Numbered from the stretch's first letter, positions 1 through 7,765 are shown. The stretch: DNA of 10,626 nt from an uncultured Flavobacteriales bacterium (GCA_946478675.1 CAMLEF010000139.1:1-10626), one strand, 5' to 3'. Notes: a model not told the origin generated them from the letters alone. Numbers and translations are program-made.

Positions 1-440
1 GGTACACCTACAGCTGGTCGCCGACAACGGGACTGGGCTGTTCCACCTGCGCGCAAACTACCGCTAACCCGGGAACCGTTATTACCTACACGCTCACTGT
101 TTCGGGCGCAGGCTGCATTACCAACACCGATGCAGTAACCGTTACCAAGAACAGCACGACCGGTTGCTGTTGCTGCAGTGGCCGCCTCCAGAGCCCGGAG
201 AGCGGAAGCTTCGGCATCTTCCCGAATCCATCGAACGGAATCATCACGATAGACTTTTCCGATTCGGACGTGATCAGCAAAGTGGAAATTGTCGACGTGC
301 TCGGACGTACGGTTTATTCCGTCGCCGGATTGTCTGGACCCGAGCTTACCGTCGATCTCAGCAACGAAGCTAAAGGAGTGTACACGGTTTCTGCCTGGAT
401 CAATGGACAGGTGCAGATGACGAAAGTGACGCTGCAATAA
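1..440 (+). CDS. C-terminal part of a T9SS-secreted surface/adhesin-like protein (5' truncated)
   Basis: Only the 3' end is in the window; the first complete codon is at 3 and the TAA stop is at 438-440 (145 visible residues). The first ~50 residues (YTYSWSPTTGLGCSTC onward, ending in DAVTVT) have the pattern of PKD/Ig-like repeats common in large Bacteroidota surface proteins. A Cys-rich linker (GCCCSG) follows. The last ~75 residues match the T9SS type A sorting domain: FGIFPNPSNGIITIDF, then VEIVDVLGRTVYS, then KGVYTVSAWINGQ and a short terminal beta strand (MTKVTLQ). Such domains direct export across the outer membrane by the type IX system and are then cleaved, usually with attachment to the cell surface. 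The function of the missing N-terminal part is unknown. It converges on purF and shares a terminator with it. Confidence 0.9.
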   Translation, partial: YTYSWSPTTGLGCSTCAQTTANPGTVITYTLTVSGAGCITNTDAVTVTKNSTTGCCCCSGRLQSPESGSFGIFPNPSNGIITIDFSDSDVISKVEIVDVLGRTVYSVAGLSGPELTVDLSNEAKGVYTVSAWINGQVQMTKVTLQ

Positions 441-454
441 TTTCTTCGCCTGCA

Positions 455-493
455 AAAACAAAAGCCGCGCGTTAAACGTGCGGCTTTTGTTTT
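455..493. terminator. Bidirectional intrinsic terminator between convergent genes
   Basis: The 14-bp perfect arms are AAAACAAAAGCCGC (455-468) and GCGGCTTTTGTTTT (480-493). The stem continues through a G-T wobble and three more pairs to a 3-nt loop. Both strands end the GC-rich stem in a T-rich run, so it can stop the + strand gene ending at 440 and the - strand purF ending at 511. The spacing fits, with 14 nt to one stop codon and 17 nt to the other. Confidence 0.88.
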
Positions 494-510
494 GTAATCG
501 GAACATCGCT

Positions 511-2406
511 TTAATACGCGCGAACGTTCTTGCCTTCCATGTAATAGATGAACGCTTTGTTCACGACGCGATTGCCGCCCGGGGTCGGGTAATCGCCGGT
601 GAAATACCAATCGCCGGAATGTCCCGGAACGGCGTTGTGCAGTCCTTCGATCGTCTGGTAAGTGATCTCGACGTTTGCATTCAGTCCCGGAGGTGTGAGC
701 AGCTCGGAGATCTTGCGCGAAATTTCTTCGGCGGTGAACGGCTTGTAAATTTCTTTCACCACGTTCACCACTTTCTCGATCGGCAGTTCCATCTGCGCTT
801 TCGCTTTCTCGTACACTTCTTCGAGCAGGTTCTCTTTGTAATTATCCTTCAGCAATTCGACCGCCGCCTGGAACGCGATGAAGTCGCCCAGCTTCGCCAT
901 GTCGATGCCGTAGCAATCGGGATAACGGATCTGCGGCGCGGAAGAAACGATCACGATCTTCTTCGGCTGCAAACGATCGAGAATTTTCAGGATGCTCTGG
1001 CGAAGCGTCGTTCCGCGCACGATGGAATCATCGATCACAACGAGATTATCGCCGGGCTTCACGACACCATACGTCGTATCGTACACGTGCGAAACCATGT
1101 CGTCGCGCTGCGTGTCGCTCGTGATGAACGTCCGGAGCTTGGCGTCTTTCAGCGCGATCTTCTCGATGCGCGGCTGCATGTTGAGGATTTCGGAAAGCAG
1201 CGGATCGGCCACGTTGTCCATCGTGAGGATCTTGTGGCGCTTCACCGTGTTGAGATAGTGGTGCAGCCCGTCCATCAATCCGTAGAACGCTACTTCCGCC
1301 GTATTCGGGATAAACGAGAAGACCGAGTTCTTCATGTCGTAATCCACCGACTTGAGCACGCTCGTGGTAAGCTGGCGGCCGAGGCTTTTGCGTTCTTCGT
1401 AAATGTCTTTGTCGTTGCCGCGCGAGAAATAAATGCGCTCGAACGAGCACGACTTTTTCGCTTTCGGCGTACGAACTTGCTTCTCGCCGTATTCGCCGTT
1501 CTTCTTGATGATGAGCGCGCATCCCGGCGTCAGCTCGCGGATCTCTTCGATCGGAACGTTGAACGCCGTCTGGATCGTCGGGCGCTCGGAAGTAACAACG
1601 ACAACTTCTTCATCCGCGTACCAGAAAGCCGGGCGGATGCCGTTCGGATCGCGCAGCACGAACGCGTCACCGTGACCGATCATGCCGGCCATCGTGTAAC
1701 CGCCGTCCCATTTTTTGCCCGCGTCTTTCAGAATTTGTTGGATGTTCAGGTCGCGTGCGATGAGGCCGGTGATCTCTTCGTTGGATTTGCCCTGCGCTTT
1801 GTGCACACCGAACAAACGCTCCACCTCGCGGTCAAGAAAGTGACCGATCTTTTCCATCACCGTCACCGTATCCGCTTTTTCTTTCGGATGCTGGCCGAGC
1901 TCCACGAGATGACGGAAGAGCTCATCGACGTTCGTCAGGTTGAAGTTGCCGGCCACAACGAGGTTACGCGTGATCCAGTTGTTCTGGCGAAGGAACGGAT
2001 GGCAGTTCTCGATGCTGTTGCCGCCATACGTGCCGTAGCGCAAATGACCGAGCAGCAGCTCGCCGGAAAATGCCACGTTCTTCTTCACCCACGCGCCGTC
2101 TTTCAGGCGCTCCGGGTGTTTCTTGTGGGCATCGGCAAACTTGTCGTTGATCTTGCCGAAAATTTCTTTGATCGCAGCGGAAGACGTCGAGCGGTAACGG
2201 CTGATGTAGCGCGTGCCCGGCGGAACGTCGAACTTGATGGTCGCCACACCGGCGCCGTCCTGGCCGCGGTTGTGCTGCTTTTCCATCAACAGGTACAGCT
2301 TGTTGAGCCCGTACATGGGCGTGCCGTATTTGTCGATGTAATACTGGAGAGGTTTGAGAAGACGAATAAGTGCGATGCCGCACTCATGCTTGATCGCGTC
2401 GCTCAT
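511..2406 (-). CDS. purF: Amidophosphoribosyltransferase, long Bacteroidota form
   Basis: Predicted to catalyse the first committed step of purine synthesis: PRPP + glutamine -> 5-phosphoribosylamine, in the cytoplasm. I use the ATG at 2406 (631 aa), because it puts Cys9 (MSDAIKHECGIAL) behind a short propeptide, as expected for an Ntn/class II glutamine amidotransferase. An upstream in-frame GTG at 2439 would add 11 residues with no family character. Glutaminase motifs: RGQDGAG (47-53), GHLRYGTYGG (120-129), GNFNLTN (153-159). Phosphoribosyltransferase motifs: RDPNGIRP (252-259), CSFERIYFSRG (320-330), FIPNTAEVAFYG (365-376), and the PRPP loop VVIDDSIVRGTTLR (456-469). The protein is well over 100 residues longer than classical PurF (~470-505 aa). 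Its C-terminus lacks the CGxC cysteines that ligate [4Fe-4S] in the Bacillus enzyme. It could be the sole PurF or a paralogue beside a classical copy elsewhere. It appears monocistronic. Confidence 0.93.
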   Translation of the reverse strand: MSDAIKHECGIALIRLLKPLQYYIDKYGTPMYGLNKLYLLMEKQHNRGQDGAGVATIKFDVPPGTRYISRYRSTSSAAIKEIFGKINDKFADAHKKHPERLKDGAWVKKNVAFSGELLLGHLRYGTYGGNSIENCHPFLRQNNWITRNLVVAGNFNLTNVDELFRHLVELGQHPKEKADTVTVMEKIGHFLDREVERLFGVHKAQGKSNEEITGLIARDLNIQQILKDAGKKWDGGYTMAGMIGHGDAFVLRDPNGIRPAFWYADEEVVVVTSERPTIQTAFNVPIEEIRELTPGCALIIKKNGEYGEKQVRTPKAKKSCSFERIYFSRGNDKDIYEERKSLGRQLTTSVLKSVDYDMKNSVFSFIPNTAEVAFYGLMDGLHHYLNTVKRHKILTMDNVADPLLSEILNMQPRIEKIALKDAKLRTFITSDTQRDDMVSHVYDTTYGVVKPGDNLVVIDDSIVRGTTLRQSILKILDRLQPKKIVIVSSAPQIRYPDCYGIDMAKLGDFIAFQAAVELLKDNYKENLLEEVYEKAKAQMELPIEKVVNVVKEIYKPFTAEEISRKISELLTPPGLNANVEITYQTIEGLHNAVPGHSGDWYFTGDYPTPGGNRVVNKAFIYYMEGKNVRAY

Positions 2407-2491
2407 AGGATGTCCCGCCGACCCTTTTCTTCCAACCACGACCGTCGGCCACTGCCGCTTTCGGGTTCAATTTTATCCGTCGTCCGGGATA

Positions 2492-2499
2492 CAAATTTA
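2492..2499 (-). promoter_or_regulatory. Candidate -7 element for purF
   Basis: The - strand reads TAAATTTG, a full match to the Bacteroidota -7 consensus TAnnTTTG, 85 nt upstream of the purF ATG. No good -33 TTTG is seen at the usual ~20-nt spacing (the nearest is TTTC, ~25 nt away). This is a positional guess; a match to five fixed bases can occur by chance. Confidence 0.35.
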
Positions 2500-2562
2500 C
2501 GACTTTCCGAGGCTGCGCAGACGCGAAACGACCAACGGCAGAATCCGTCAGACGAGCGCCTG

Positions 2563-2608
2563 AAAAGCACGGCGGACAGCATCGTCCCCGACACTGTCCG
2601 CCTGCTTT
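2563..2608 (-). terminator. Intrinsic terminator after the lipoprotein gene
   Basis: The long stem pairs GGCGGACAG (2571-2579) with CTGTCCGCC (2594-2602). It is extended by AAAGCA (2564-2569) and TGCTTT (2603-2608) across one bulged C at 2570, with a 14-nt loop. Read on the - strand, the stem ends in TGCTTTTC, 14 nt after the stop codon at 2622. The T-run is short, so termination may be incomplete, but the stem is strong. Confidence 0.72.
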
Positions 2609-2621
2609 CACATTGGGAAAA

Positions 2622-3305
2622 CTATTGAATATGATACCGCAGCAGCCGCTTCTGCACGTAGCCGGCCTGGCTGAGAAAATATTTGATCTGCACGATCTCT
2701 CCCACGTTTTCCGCAAATATCCGGTGCGAGTGACGCGGGTTCGGATGATTGTACGCGGGATCGTCGTAATAATTGTCGCTGCGGTAATTGACCGTCTGGA
2801 ATGTTCCTGCAGGCACCGTCACCGTCGAATCGATGTGACGCATGAAGAAATATTCCGTCAGCGTGTAATTCGTGTCTACCGGTATCGTAACCGTACGCAA
2901 CGTATCGGTGTGATTGGCGAACGGAATGTAATCACCGTTTCGGTCGACAATATACCCGGAGGAATCGCGCAGGTACAATTCAGTGGTGAAGAAATACATG
3001 CTGCTTCCGCTGAGCGTCGTCGTGATGATGCGCTTGTACGTGTTGGCGCCAATCGTCGTATCGCCGGCCACAAAACTGCTGTCGACGGAATAAACGTTGG
3101 TCACTGTTCCCAGCGAATCGGTGCTCTCTTCCTGGTAAATCCAGTAAGAACCGTCGGTGATCGGAATGTAAGTGGAAGTGCTCGCGGGATTGTTCGGCTG
3201 TTGTGTGGCAGGCGCAGCCGGCTCGTCTTTTTTACAGGCGGAAAAGAGCGCAGCTCCCGTCAACGCCAGCAGTCCCGCACGAAGTGCAAAGGTGTTCGTT
3301 TTCAT
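2622..3305 (-). CDS. Predicted surface-exposed lipoprotein of unknown function
   Basis: 227 aa. Residues 1-23 form a lipoprotein signal peptide with a lipobox ending LFSAC, so Cys24 is the predicted lipidated residue. The mature N-terminus CKKDE fits the Bacteroidota lipoprotein export signal described in Capnocytophaga (Cys-X-Lys followed by two acidic residues), which places such proteins on the outer face of the outer membrane. A Pro/Ala/Gln/Asn-rich linker (about 29-45) is followed by a globular domain starting YIPITDGSYWIYQ, a pattern often seen in Bacteroidota lipoproteins of unknown role. The domain is rich in Thr, Ser, Tyr and Asp and looks beta-rich. There are no catalytic motifs I recognise. 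The lipoprotein call is firm, surface placement is inferred and function is unknown. It is transcribed alone, with a terminator behind it. The 165-bp spacer upstream holds T-rich tracts but no convincing promoter match. Confidence 0.85.
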   Translation of the reverse strand: MKTNTFALRAGLLALTGAALFSACKKDEPAAPATQQPNNPASTSTYIPITDGSYWIYQEESTDSLGTVTNVYSVDSSFVAGDTTIGANTYKRIITTTLSGSSMYFFTTELYLRDSSGYIVDRNGDYIPFANHTDTLRTVTIPVDTNYTLTEYFFMRHIDSTVTVPAGTFQTVNYRSDNYYDDPAYNHPNPRHSHRIFAENVGEIVQIKYFLSQAGYVQKRLLRYHIQ

Positions 3306-3470
3306 GGTTTGTCAGGTATTGATTCAGGTAGAGCTGCGGCATGTAAGACTGTTGACCGCATAATAACGCAGGCTTGCGCCGGTTATTGTGAAAAAAAGAA
3401 AAAAGTACCGGGCGCGGAAAGTGGCCCTGCCAACCATGTTCTGTTTTTAAGATGACGTTTTTCGAAACGA

Positions 3471-4262
3471 TCAATGCCGCATTCTCTCCTTCGCCTCCTC
3501 CATCGTTTGCACGCGTCTTGCCGGAGAAAGAATATCCATGAAATAATCGTCGAGCTTTCCCGGCGTTACCCAAACCACATTCGGATGAGAACGATCGAAA
3601 GTCTGAAAATCTTCATCGAGGAGCCGCCCCATGCCATGGAAATTCCGGAGATCGAAAATAACACGGGCAGTATCCGGGATGGAATCGAAGAAACGCAAAA
3701 GCGCCGGTTGCTCATTGATCGACAGGCTTCCGTACATGCGATAAATGGTCGGTGAAACACTTTTCAATTTCACCGGCAAACCGTACTCGAGATGCATCTG
3801 GACATCTTCCAACTCCTTCTCACGTGCAGGCAATTTTGCGTAAGCCAGCGCAAAGAAGGCATCGAGAATACGATACGCCCCGGGATGCCGGAATCGCACC
3901 GGCGACCAGAGATCAAGGTTGTGCTGTTTCTCTTCGATGCGAAAACGCAGATCGATGGAAATGCCGTCAACACCGTTCCAGTCAGGATCCGACGGCAGCG
4001 AGAGAAAATCGCCGGTATCGGCTTTCGCAAAAAAATCAGTGAGCTCCACCAATGACACATATGCGCTGTCGTTCACCGCACCGGGAACCTGCGGCCGCAC
4101 CAGGCACAGCACTCCCGAATGTCCGTGAACCGTAAGTGTTGCACGCAACGGCGCAGAAAATGCGGGATAAAAAGAGAAGCTCAATTCCGCCGAGCGCGGA
4201 ACGACGGCCATTGCCACACACAGCTTAATTAAAAATGCAACTGACCAAAGCGCTCTTTTCAT
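3471..4262 (-). CDS. Secreted protein of unknown function, possible STAS-like C-terminal domain
   Basis: 263 aa from the ATG at 4260-4262. An N-terminal signal peptide (about 1-25, hydrophobic stretch AFLIKLCVAMAVV, cleavage probably near RSA) sends it to the periplasm or outside; there is no lipobox. Residues 65-145 alternate hydrophobic strands and helices with the phrases NGVDGISIDLRF and LDLWSPVRF; I do not recognise this family. Residues about 173-232 (YRMYGSLSINEQPALLRFF, then RVIFDLRNFHGMGRLLDEDF, then NVVWVTP) follow the strand-helix-strand-helix-strand order and spacing of a STAS domain, but the usual D/S-S-G motif is replaced by FHGMG. That resemblance is by eye only. A strong terminator separates it from the upstream DUF5686 gene, so it probably has its own promoter, which I could not identify. 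No convincing terminator follows it. Confidence 0.75.
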   Translation of the reverse strand: MKRALWSVAFLIKLCVAMAVVPRSAELSFSFYPAFSAPLRATLTVHGHSGVLCLVRPQVPGAVNDSAYVSLVELTDFFAKADTGDFLSLPSDPDWNGVDGISIDLRFRIEEKQHNLDLWSPVRFRHPGAYRILDAFFALAYAKLPAREKELEDVQMHLEYGLPVKLKSVSPTIYRMYGSLSINEQPALLRFFDSIPDTARVIFDLRNFHGMGRLLDEDFQTFDRSHPNVVWVTPGKLDDYFMDILSPARRVQTMEEAKERMRH

Positions 4263-4330
4263 CCGGATTATTTTCTATTGAAACGGAAATTGCTGCCGGA
4301 AATTTTATTTTACCCCGGAAAAGAAAAAAG

Positions 4331-4366
4331 CCAAAATCACCACGGAGACATTATTATCTCCGTGGT
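4331..4366 (-). terminator. Intrinsic terminator of the DUF5686 gene
   Basis: The perfect 10-bp arms are ACCACGGAGA (4339-4348) and TCTCCGTGGT (4357-4366) with an 8-nt loop. On the - strand the stem starts at the first base after the TGA stop (4367-4369) and is followed by GATTTTGGCTTTTTTC, a clear T-rich tail. A related hairpin occurs at 7123-7147. Confidence 0.85.
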
Positions 4367-6976
4367 TCAATAACTCCATTTACGTGTAAACGTATTGTAG
4401 AATCCGACGCCGACTTTATACGTGATCGTCGCTTTGGAAACCGTGTTATCGGCAGTGACCGCGAAAACACCGACGCGGAAAAGTTGCTTCTTGATGCGGA
4501 AGATGCGCTCGAGACCAAGGAACATTTCTTCGTGATAAAAATCGGCGCTGGGGATCATGAGCACGCCACCGCCGGCCGCCATCGTTACCTTCAGCTTGTT
4601 GAAGAGCGGAATTTTGCTGCCGAACAATCCTTCGAAATGATGGATGTAGTTGAGACGGAAATACGCATCGGGCGTGCTGAGCGTGGGACCGAGCAGCTGG
4701 AACGATCGGATCGGATCGGAGAACAGCCACGAATCGGAGCCGCGGAAATATTTGTACTCGAGCAGGCGAAGATTCTTCTTGTTGACGAACGCGCCCGCGA
4801 GCAACGCCCAGCTGCTGGTGCCGAAGCGGCCGAGCTTGATCTCGTCTATGGAGCTGAACTCGATGTAATCGTAATTCACTTCGCTGTTGAAAATGCCGGG
4901 AATGCCTTTGCGGTAAAGGAAACGCACCTCCGGCCATTTCGAGCCGATGATGATCTTCTTGTGCTGCTTGATGATGTACTTCTGGCGAAAACGATATTTC
5001 AGCTCGAGGCGGATCTCCATTTTCACGTAACGCTGGAAGCTCACCGGTGTGTTCAGGTCGCCGAACAATTGCTGCGACCATTGCTCGAGGTGCATGCCGG
5101 TGATCGGGAACTGGTCGCTGTAATCGAACGTCACTTCGCCGAATAATCCGTTCACGATCTCCATGCGCTGCGCCACGCTGAACTGCCGGCAACGCACGTA
5201 GTTGCTCCGGCTGAACACCGACTCCAGCGACGCGTAGTTGTTGATCATGTCGTAATAATCGCCGAAGCGCACGAACGTTCGCACGAAACGCAGCGGGTAA
5301 TACGTGAGACCAACGCCCGCTTTTCCGCGCACGTCGTGATTGAGAAAACCGTAATCGACCTGCCCTTCCGTTTCGAGCAGCATGCCGTTGTCGAAATCCT
5401 GGTTAAAGTAACCGCCGAGACGATGACGGTAACCGCCCACGCCGAACGGAACCACCTGCGCGATCAGCGGATCGACGTACCATTCATGCCCACGCGCACG
5501 ATTGCGGTGCGCCACGCCGTTCAACAAAAAGCTCCAGACGTTGATGTGATTGAACGTCGAATCCGATTTGGCGAGATACGCTTCACTCTGGTAATACGCG
5601 ACGAGGCTGTCGACCGTATGGATGTACGCGATCTCTTTTTCTTCGAGCTGGATCGTGCGATGATCGACCCAATACGCGCTGTCTTTGTCGAACGCGTCAT
5701 CGGCGTAATGTTTGACTTCATCGGTAAACAGTTTCGGCGGGAACTCCGTGTTCACCACGTAATCCGAATGCTCGATGCGCGTATCGCCGATGATGTTGAA
5801 TTTCCCTTCGCGGATCGTGTAGGTGAATTGTCGGCGCACCGGCAGGTAAATGCCCGGCGACACTTCCGAAAAATCTTCGATCACGTTGAACTCTTTGCAG
5901 TACAACAGCACGCCCGCATTCACGCTCAGGTTCACCGACACGATCGCCCAGCTGCCTTCTTCGATGAAGATGAGCCCGGAGAACAGCGCGTCTTCTTTGA
6001 ACAGCGGGATCACGGAAAGTTTGTAAACCGTTTTCCCGTTCTGCGGAAACGAATCGAGCAGCTCGAAACGGTAATTCAAAAAAGCAGTGCCTGCGGCGGG
6101 TGAAAGCAGCGGGCGGGAACAGAGCGCCGGCGCAGCGACCTGGTTCTTGTAAAAATTGAAATCGCCGCTCTGCGCATCGTTGACGAGCAGGTATGGATTG
6201 TCCGAATAATACTGCTCCGGCGCAATTTCGTGCTCGCCGTATTCCACCGTCTTCGAAGGGCCGCGTCCGTCGTAGCTTTTTTTCTCGGCGAAATCGTGAT
6301 ACGCGAGAATGTTTTCCTTGAAGACGTTCGGCGCTTTGAAATACGTTTCAGAAACTGATTCGATCAGGTTGAGCTGCTTGTTCTTGAAAACTTTGTCGAG
6401 CGCATTCTTCTCGCCCCGCTGCACGGTCACTGAATCCTGCGTCTGCTTTACGACTACCGTAACGGTATCGTTGTTCGTCGGCGCAGCGGCAACAGCGGCA
6501 GAATCTTTTCCTTCTTTGATGATGCGCACTTTCTCCAGCGAAGATTTCTGGTAGGTGTTGCATTTGTAATTGTTCACCTTCTTCCAGTAATCGTCGCGGT
6601 GATCGATCACCTGCTTCATGATTTCTTTCCCGCGATCACGATCACCTTTCGCTTTCACTTCGAAAGTGGTGAGCATTTTCGCGGAAGTATGCATCGTCAC
6701 GTCGAGCACGACGGGCTTATCGTCGGTGACGCGCACCTGGTGCTCTTGCGGCAGGTAGCCGAGCTGCGAAAAAACGAGCGTGTAGGTTCCTGCTTTCAGC
6801 TCGAGGAAATACGTGCCGTTGAGCTTCGTGTTAACGCCGTAAGAGGAATTTTTCACCGCCACCACCACAAACGGCAACGCCTCTCCTGTGGTATCGCGCA
6901 CGATGCCCTTCACCACGCCGGCGGTAGCGAAAAACGGGATCAGCAGGAAGAGCAATACGATGAGAAAGCGGCGCAT
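4367..6976 (-). CDS. DUF5686 / carboxypeptidase-regulatory-like domain outer membrane protein
   Basis: I chose the ATG at 6974-6976 (869 aa) because it begins a textbook signal peptide (MRRFLIVLLFLLIPFFATAG, cleavage after about Ala19). An in-frame GTG at 7117 would put 47 unrelated residues in front of it. Residues about 20-110 are a CarboxypepD_reg-like beta-sandwich (VKGIVRDTTGEALPFV, then NGTYFLELKAGTYTLVFSQLGY), as found at the N-terminus of TonB-dependent receptors. The rest matches the Bacteroidota DUF5686 architecture: a charged region (about 110-250), then many amphipathic strands ending in an aromatic C-terminus (TRKWSY), consistent with an outer membrane beta-barrel. The size is usual for this family. 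The molecular function is not established. It has its own likely promoter and terminator, so it appears monocistronic. Beta-barrel topology is inferred from the strand pattern. Confidence 0.88.
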   Translation of the reverse strand: MRRFLIVLLFLLIPFFATAGVVKGIVRDTTGEALPFVVVAVKNSSYGVNTKLNGTYFLELKAGTYTLVFSQLGYLPQEHQVRVTDDKPVVLDVTMHTSAKMLTTFEVKAKGDRDRGKEIMKQVIDHRDDYWKKVNNYKCNTYQKSSLEKVRIIKEGKDSAAVAAAPTNNDTVTVVVKQTQDSVTVQRGEKNALDKVFKNKQLNLIESVSETYFKAPNVFKENILAYHDFAEKKSYDGRGPSKTVEYGEHEIAPEQYYSDNPYLLVNDAQSGDFNFYKNQVAAPALCSRPLLSPAAGTAFLNYRFELLDSFPQNGKTVYKLSVIPLFKEDALFSGLIFIEEGSWAIVSVNLSVNAGVLLYCKEFNVIEDFSEVSPGIYLPVRRQFTYTIREGKFNIIGDTRIEHSDYVVNTEFPPKLFTDEVKHYADDAFDKDSAYWVDHRTIQLEEKEIAYIHTVDSLVAYYQSEAYLAKSDSTFNHINVWSFLLNGVAHRNRARGHEWYVDPLIAQVVPFGVGGYRHRLGGYFNQDFDNGMLLETEGQVDYGFLNHDVRGKAGVGLTYYPLRFVRTFVRFGDYYDMINNYASLESVFSRSNYVRCRQFSVAQRMEIVNGLFGEVTFDYSDQFPITGMHLEQWSQQLFGDLNTPVSFQRYVKMEIRLELKYRFRQKYIIKQHKKIIIGSKWPEVRFLYRKGIPGIFNSEVNYDYIEFSSIDEIKLGRFGTSSWALLAGAFVNKKNLRLLEYKYFRGSDSWLFSDPIRSFQLLGPTLSTPDAYFRLNYIHHFEGLFGSKIPLFNKLKVTMAAGGGVLMIPSADFYHEEMFLGLERIFRIKKQLFRVGVFAVTADNTVSKATITYKVGVGFYNTFTRKWSY

Positions 6977-6991
6977 GGTGTCGAACCGGGA

Positions 6992-6999
6992 CAAAGGTA
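6992..6999 (-). promoter_or_regulatory. Candidate -7 promoter element for the DUF5686 gene
   Basis: The - strand reads TACCTTTG, a perfect TAnnTTTG match, with 15 nt between it and the ATG at 6976. This predicts a short leader of roughly 8-11 nt. No good -33 element is visible at the expected distance. The same octamer precedes the SDR gene at 10231. Confidence 0.45.
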
Positions 7000-7122
7000 A
7001 TCTATCCGTACAGACGGCAGAATCTTCCCCGGGTTGCGCGTAGGACGGCGGGGCGTTAAGAATTGTTACAGTGGTGAACCACGCCCGCCTGAATGACACA
7101 GTCGGGCAGGGAGACACGAGGA

Positions 7123-7147
7123 CACGGAGCTAATAATTTCTCTGTGG
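7123..7147. repeat. Hairpin repeat, second copy of the CACGGAG...CTCYGTGG motif
   Basis: CACGGAG (7123-7129) pairs with CTCTGTG (7140-7146) with one G-T wobble and a 10-nt AT-rich loop. It resembles the DUF5686 terminator at 4339-4366: both have [C]ACGGAG, an AT-rich loop, then CTC(C/T)GTGGTT. It lies 24 nt after the higA stop but has no T-tract on the - strand side, so a terminator role there is doubtful. The rest of the 194-bp spacer (6977-7170) holds the DUF5686 promoter and nothing else I can name. Confidence 0.45.
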
Positions 7148-7170
7148 TTTATTTCAGCAGCTCACAATGA

Positions 7171-7470
7171 TTACGCGGCTTTCGGATCGTACTTTCGGAT
7201 CGACTTCAGTTCCGCATGCTTGGCGCGGCTTTCTTCTTCGATATCGAAATCATCCTGCAGGCCGAGCCAGAACTTTGCGGAATTGCCGAAATATTTTGAA
7301 AGACGAATGGCAGTATCAGCCGTGATGCGGCGGTTTCCCTTGAGGATTTCCGAAATGCGCGTTTGCGGAATGGCAATGTCTTTGGACAGGCGATAAGCGC
7401 TGATGCCCAGCGGAACGAGAAATTCCTCCTGGAGGATTTCACCGGGATGGATGTTTTTTAGCTTAGGCAT
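7171..7470 (-). CDS. higA: HigA family antitoxin (XRE-type HTH)
   Basis: 99 aa. Antitoxin and autorepressor of a type II toxin-antitoxin module; it would bind HigB and the operator upstream of higB. Diagnostic HigA features: HPGEILQEEFLVPLGIS (8-24), an XRE helix-turn-helix over about 24-60 containing IPQTRISEILKGNRRIT (34-50), then ADTAIRLSKYFGNSAKFWLG (51-70) followed by LQ. It starts at the ATG 11 nt after the higB stop, in the usual higB-higA order. The charged tail (77-99) is variable in the family. Hand counts over three sequence lines give about 51% GC, higher than higB (about 41%). Confidence 0.95.
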   Translation of the reverse strand: MPKLKNIHPGEILQEEFLVPLGISAYRLSKDIAIPQTRISEILKGNRRITADTAIRLSKYFGNSAKFWLGLQDDFDIEEESRAKHAELKSIRKYDPKAA

Positions 7471-7481
7471 TATTTCAACTA

Positions 7482-7763
7482 TTAGTGATAATCGATTATC
7501 TCCACTTCAGAGGCAATTCCATTCGACCACTTAAATATTATCCGCCATTGGTCATTGATGCGAATGGAATAGAAATCTCTCAGATTTCCTTTCAGCTTTT
7601 CTAATCTGTTGGATGGAGGAATTTGAAGGTCAATCAGGCTGACCGAGTTATTTAACATTCTCAGTTTTCGCCTTGCTATCTCTTGCAAATCATTGGCCAT
7701 CCCTCTGACCCGTTCACCTTCCCAGATTTTTAATGTGTCTTTATTACCAAAAGAAACAATCAT
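7482..7763 (-). CDS. higB: HigB toxin, RelE/ParE superfamily
   Basis: 93 aa. HigB toxins are ribosome-dependent mRNA endonucleases that block translation under stress unless bound by HigA. Family signatures: MIVSFGNKDT at the start, ARRKLRML (30-37), DLQIPPSNRLEKLKG (45-59), the core strand YSIRINDQWRIIF (65-77) with conserved basic residues, and the terminal DYH (91-93). The length is normal and no disruption is seen, so the toxin should be active. It is the first gene of a two-gene operon, with a palindromic operator immediately 5' of its ATG. Its hand-counted GC (about 41%) is clearly below that of neighbouring genes, suggesting acquisition by transfer. Confidence 0.95.
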   Translation of the reverse strand: MIVSFGNKDTLKIWEGERVRGMANDLQEIARRKLRMLNNSVSLIDLQIPPSNRLEKLKGNLRDFYSIRINDQWRIIFKWSNGIASEVEIIDYH

Positions 7764-7765
7764 AC

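Noticed and set aside
478..2628. A 716-codon open frame on the + strand opposite purF
   Set aside because: It is the antisense of a gene with every PurF motif. The translation is Arg/Val/His-rich low-information sequence with no domain, and long antisense frames are common opposite GC-biased codons.
3456..3469. Hairpin CGTTT-TTCG-AAACG as a terminator of the secreted-protein gene ending at 3471
   Set aside because: Only 5 bp, AT-rich, and with no T-run after it on the - strand.
4235..6103. Long + strand open frames opposite the DUF5686 gene (4235-5146 and 5336-6103)
   Set aside because: Both are rich in Arg, Glu, Val and His as expected for antisense translation, and both lie wholly or mostly inside a well-supported - strand gene.
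6977..7117. N-terminal extension of the DUF5686 protein from a GTG at 7117
   Set aside because: It would place 47 unconserved residues before a perfect signal peptide and run through the promoter element at 6992-6999.
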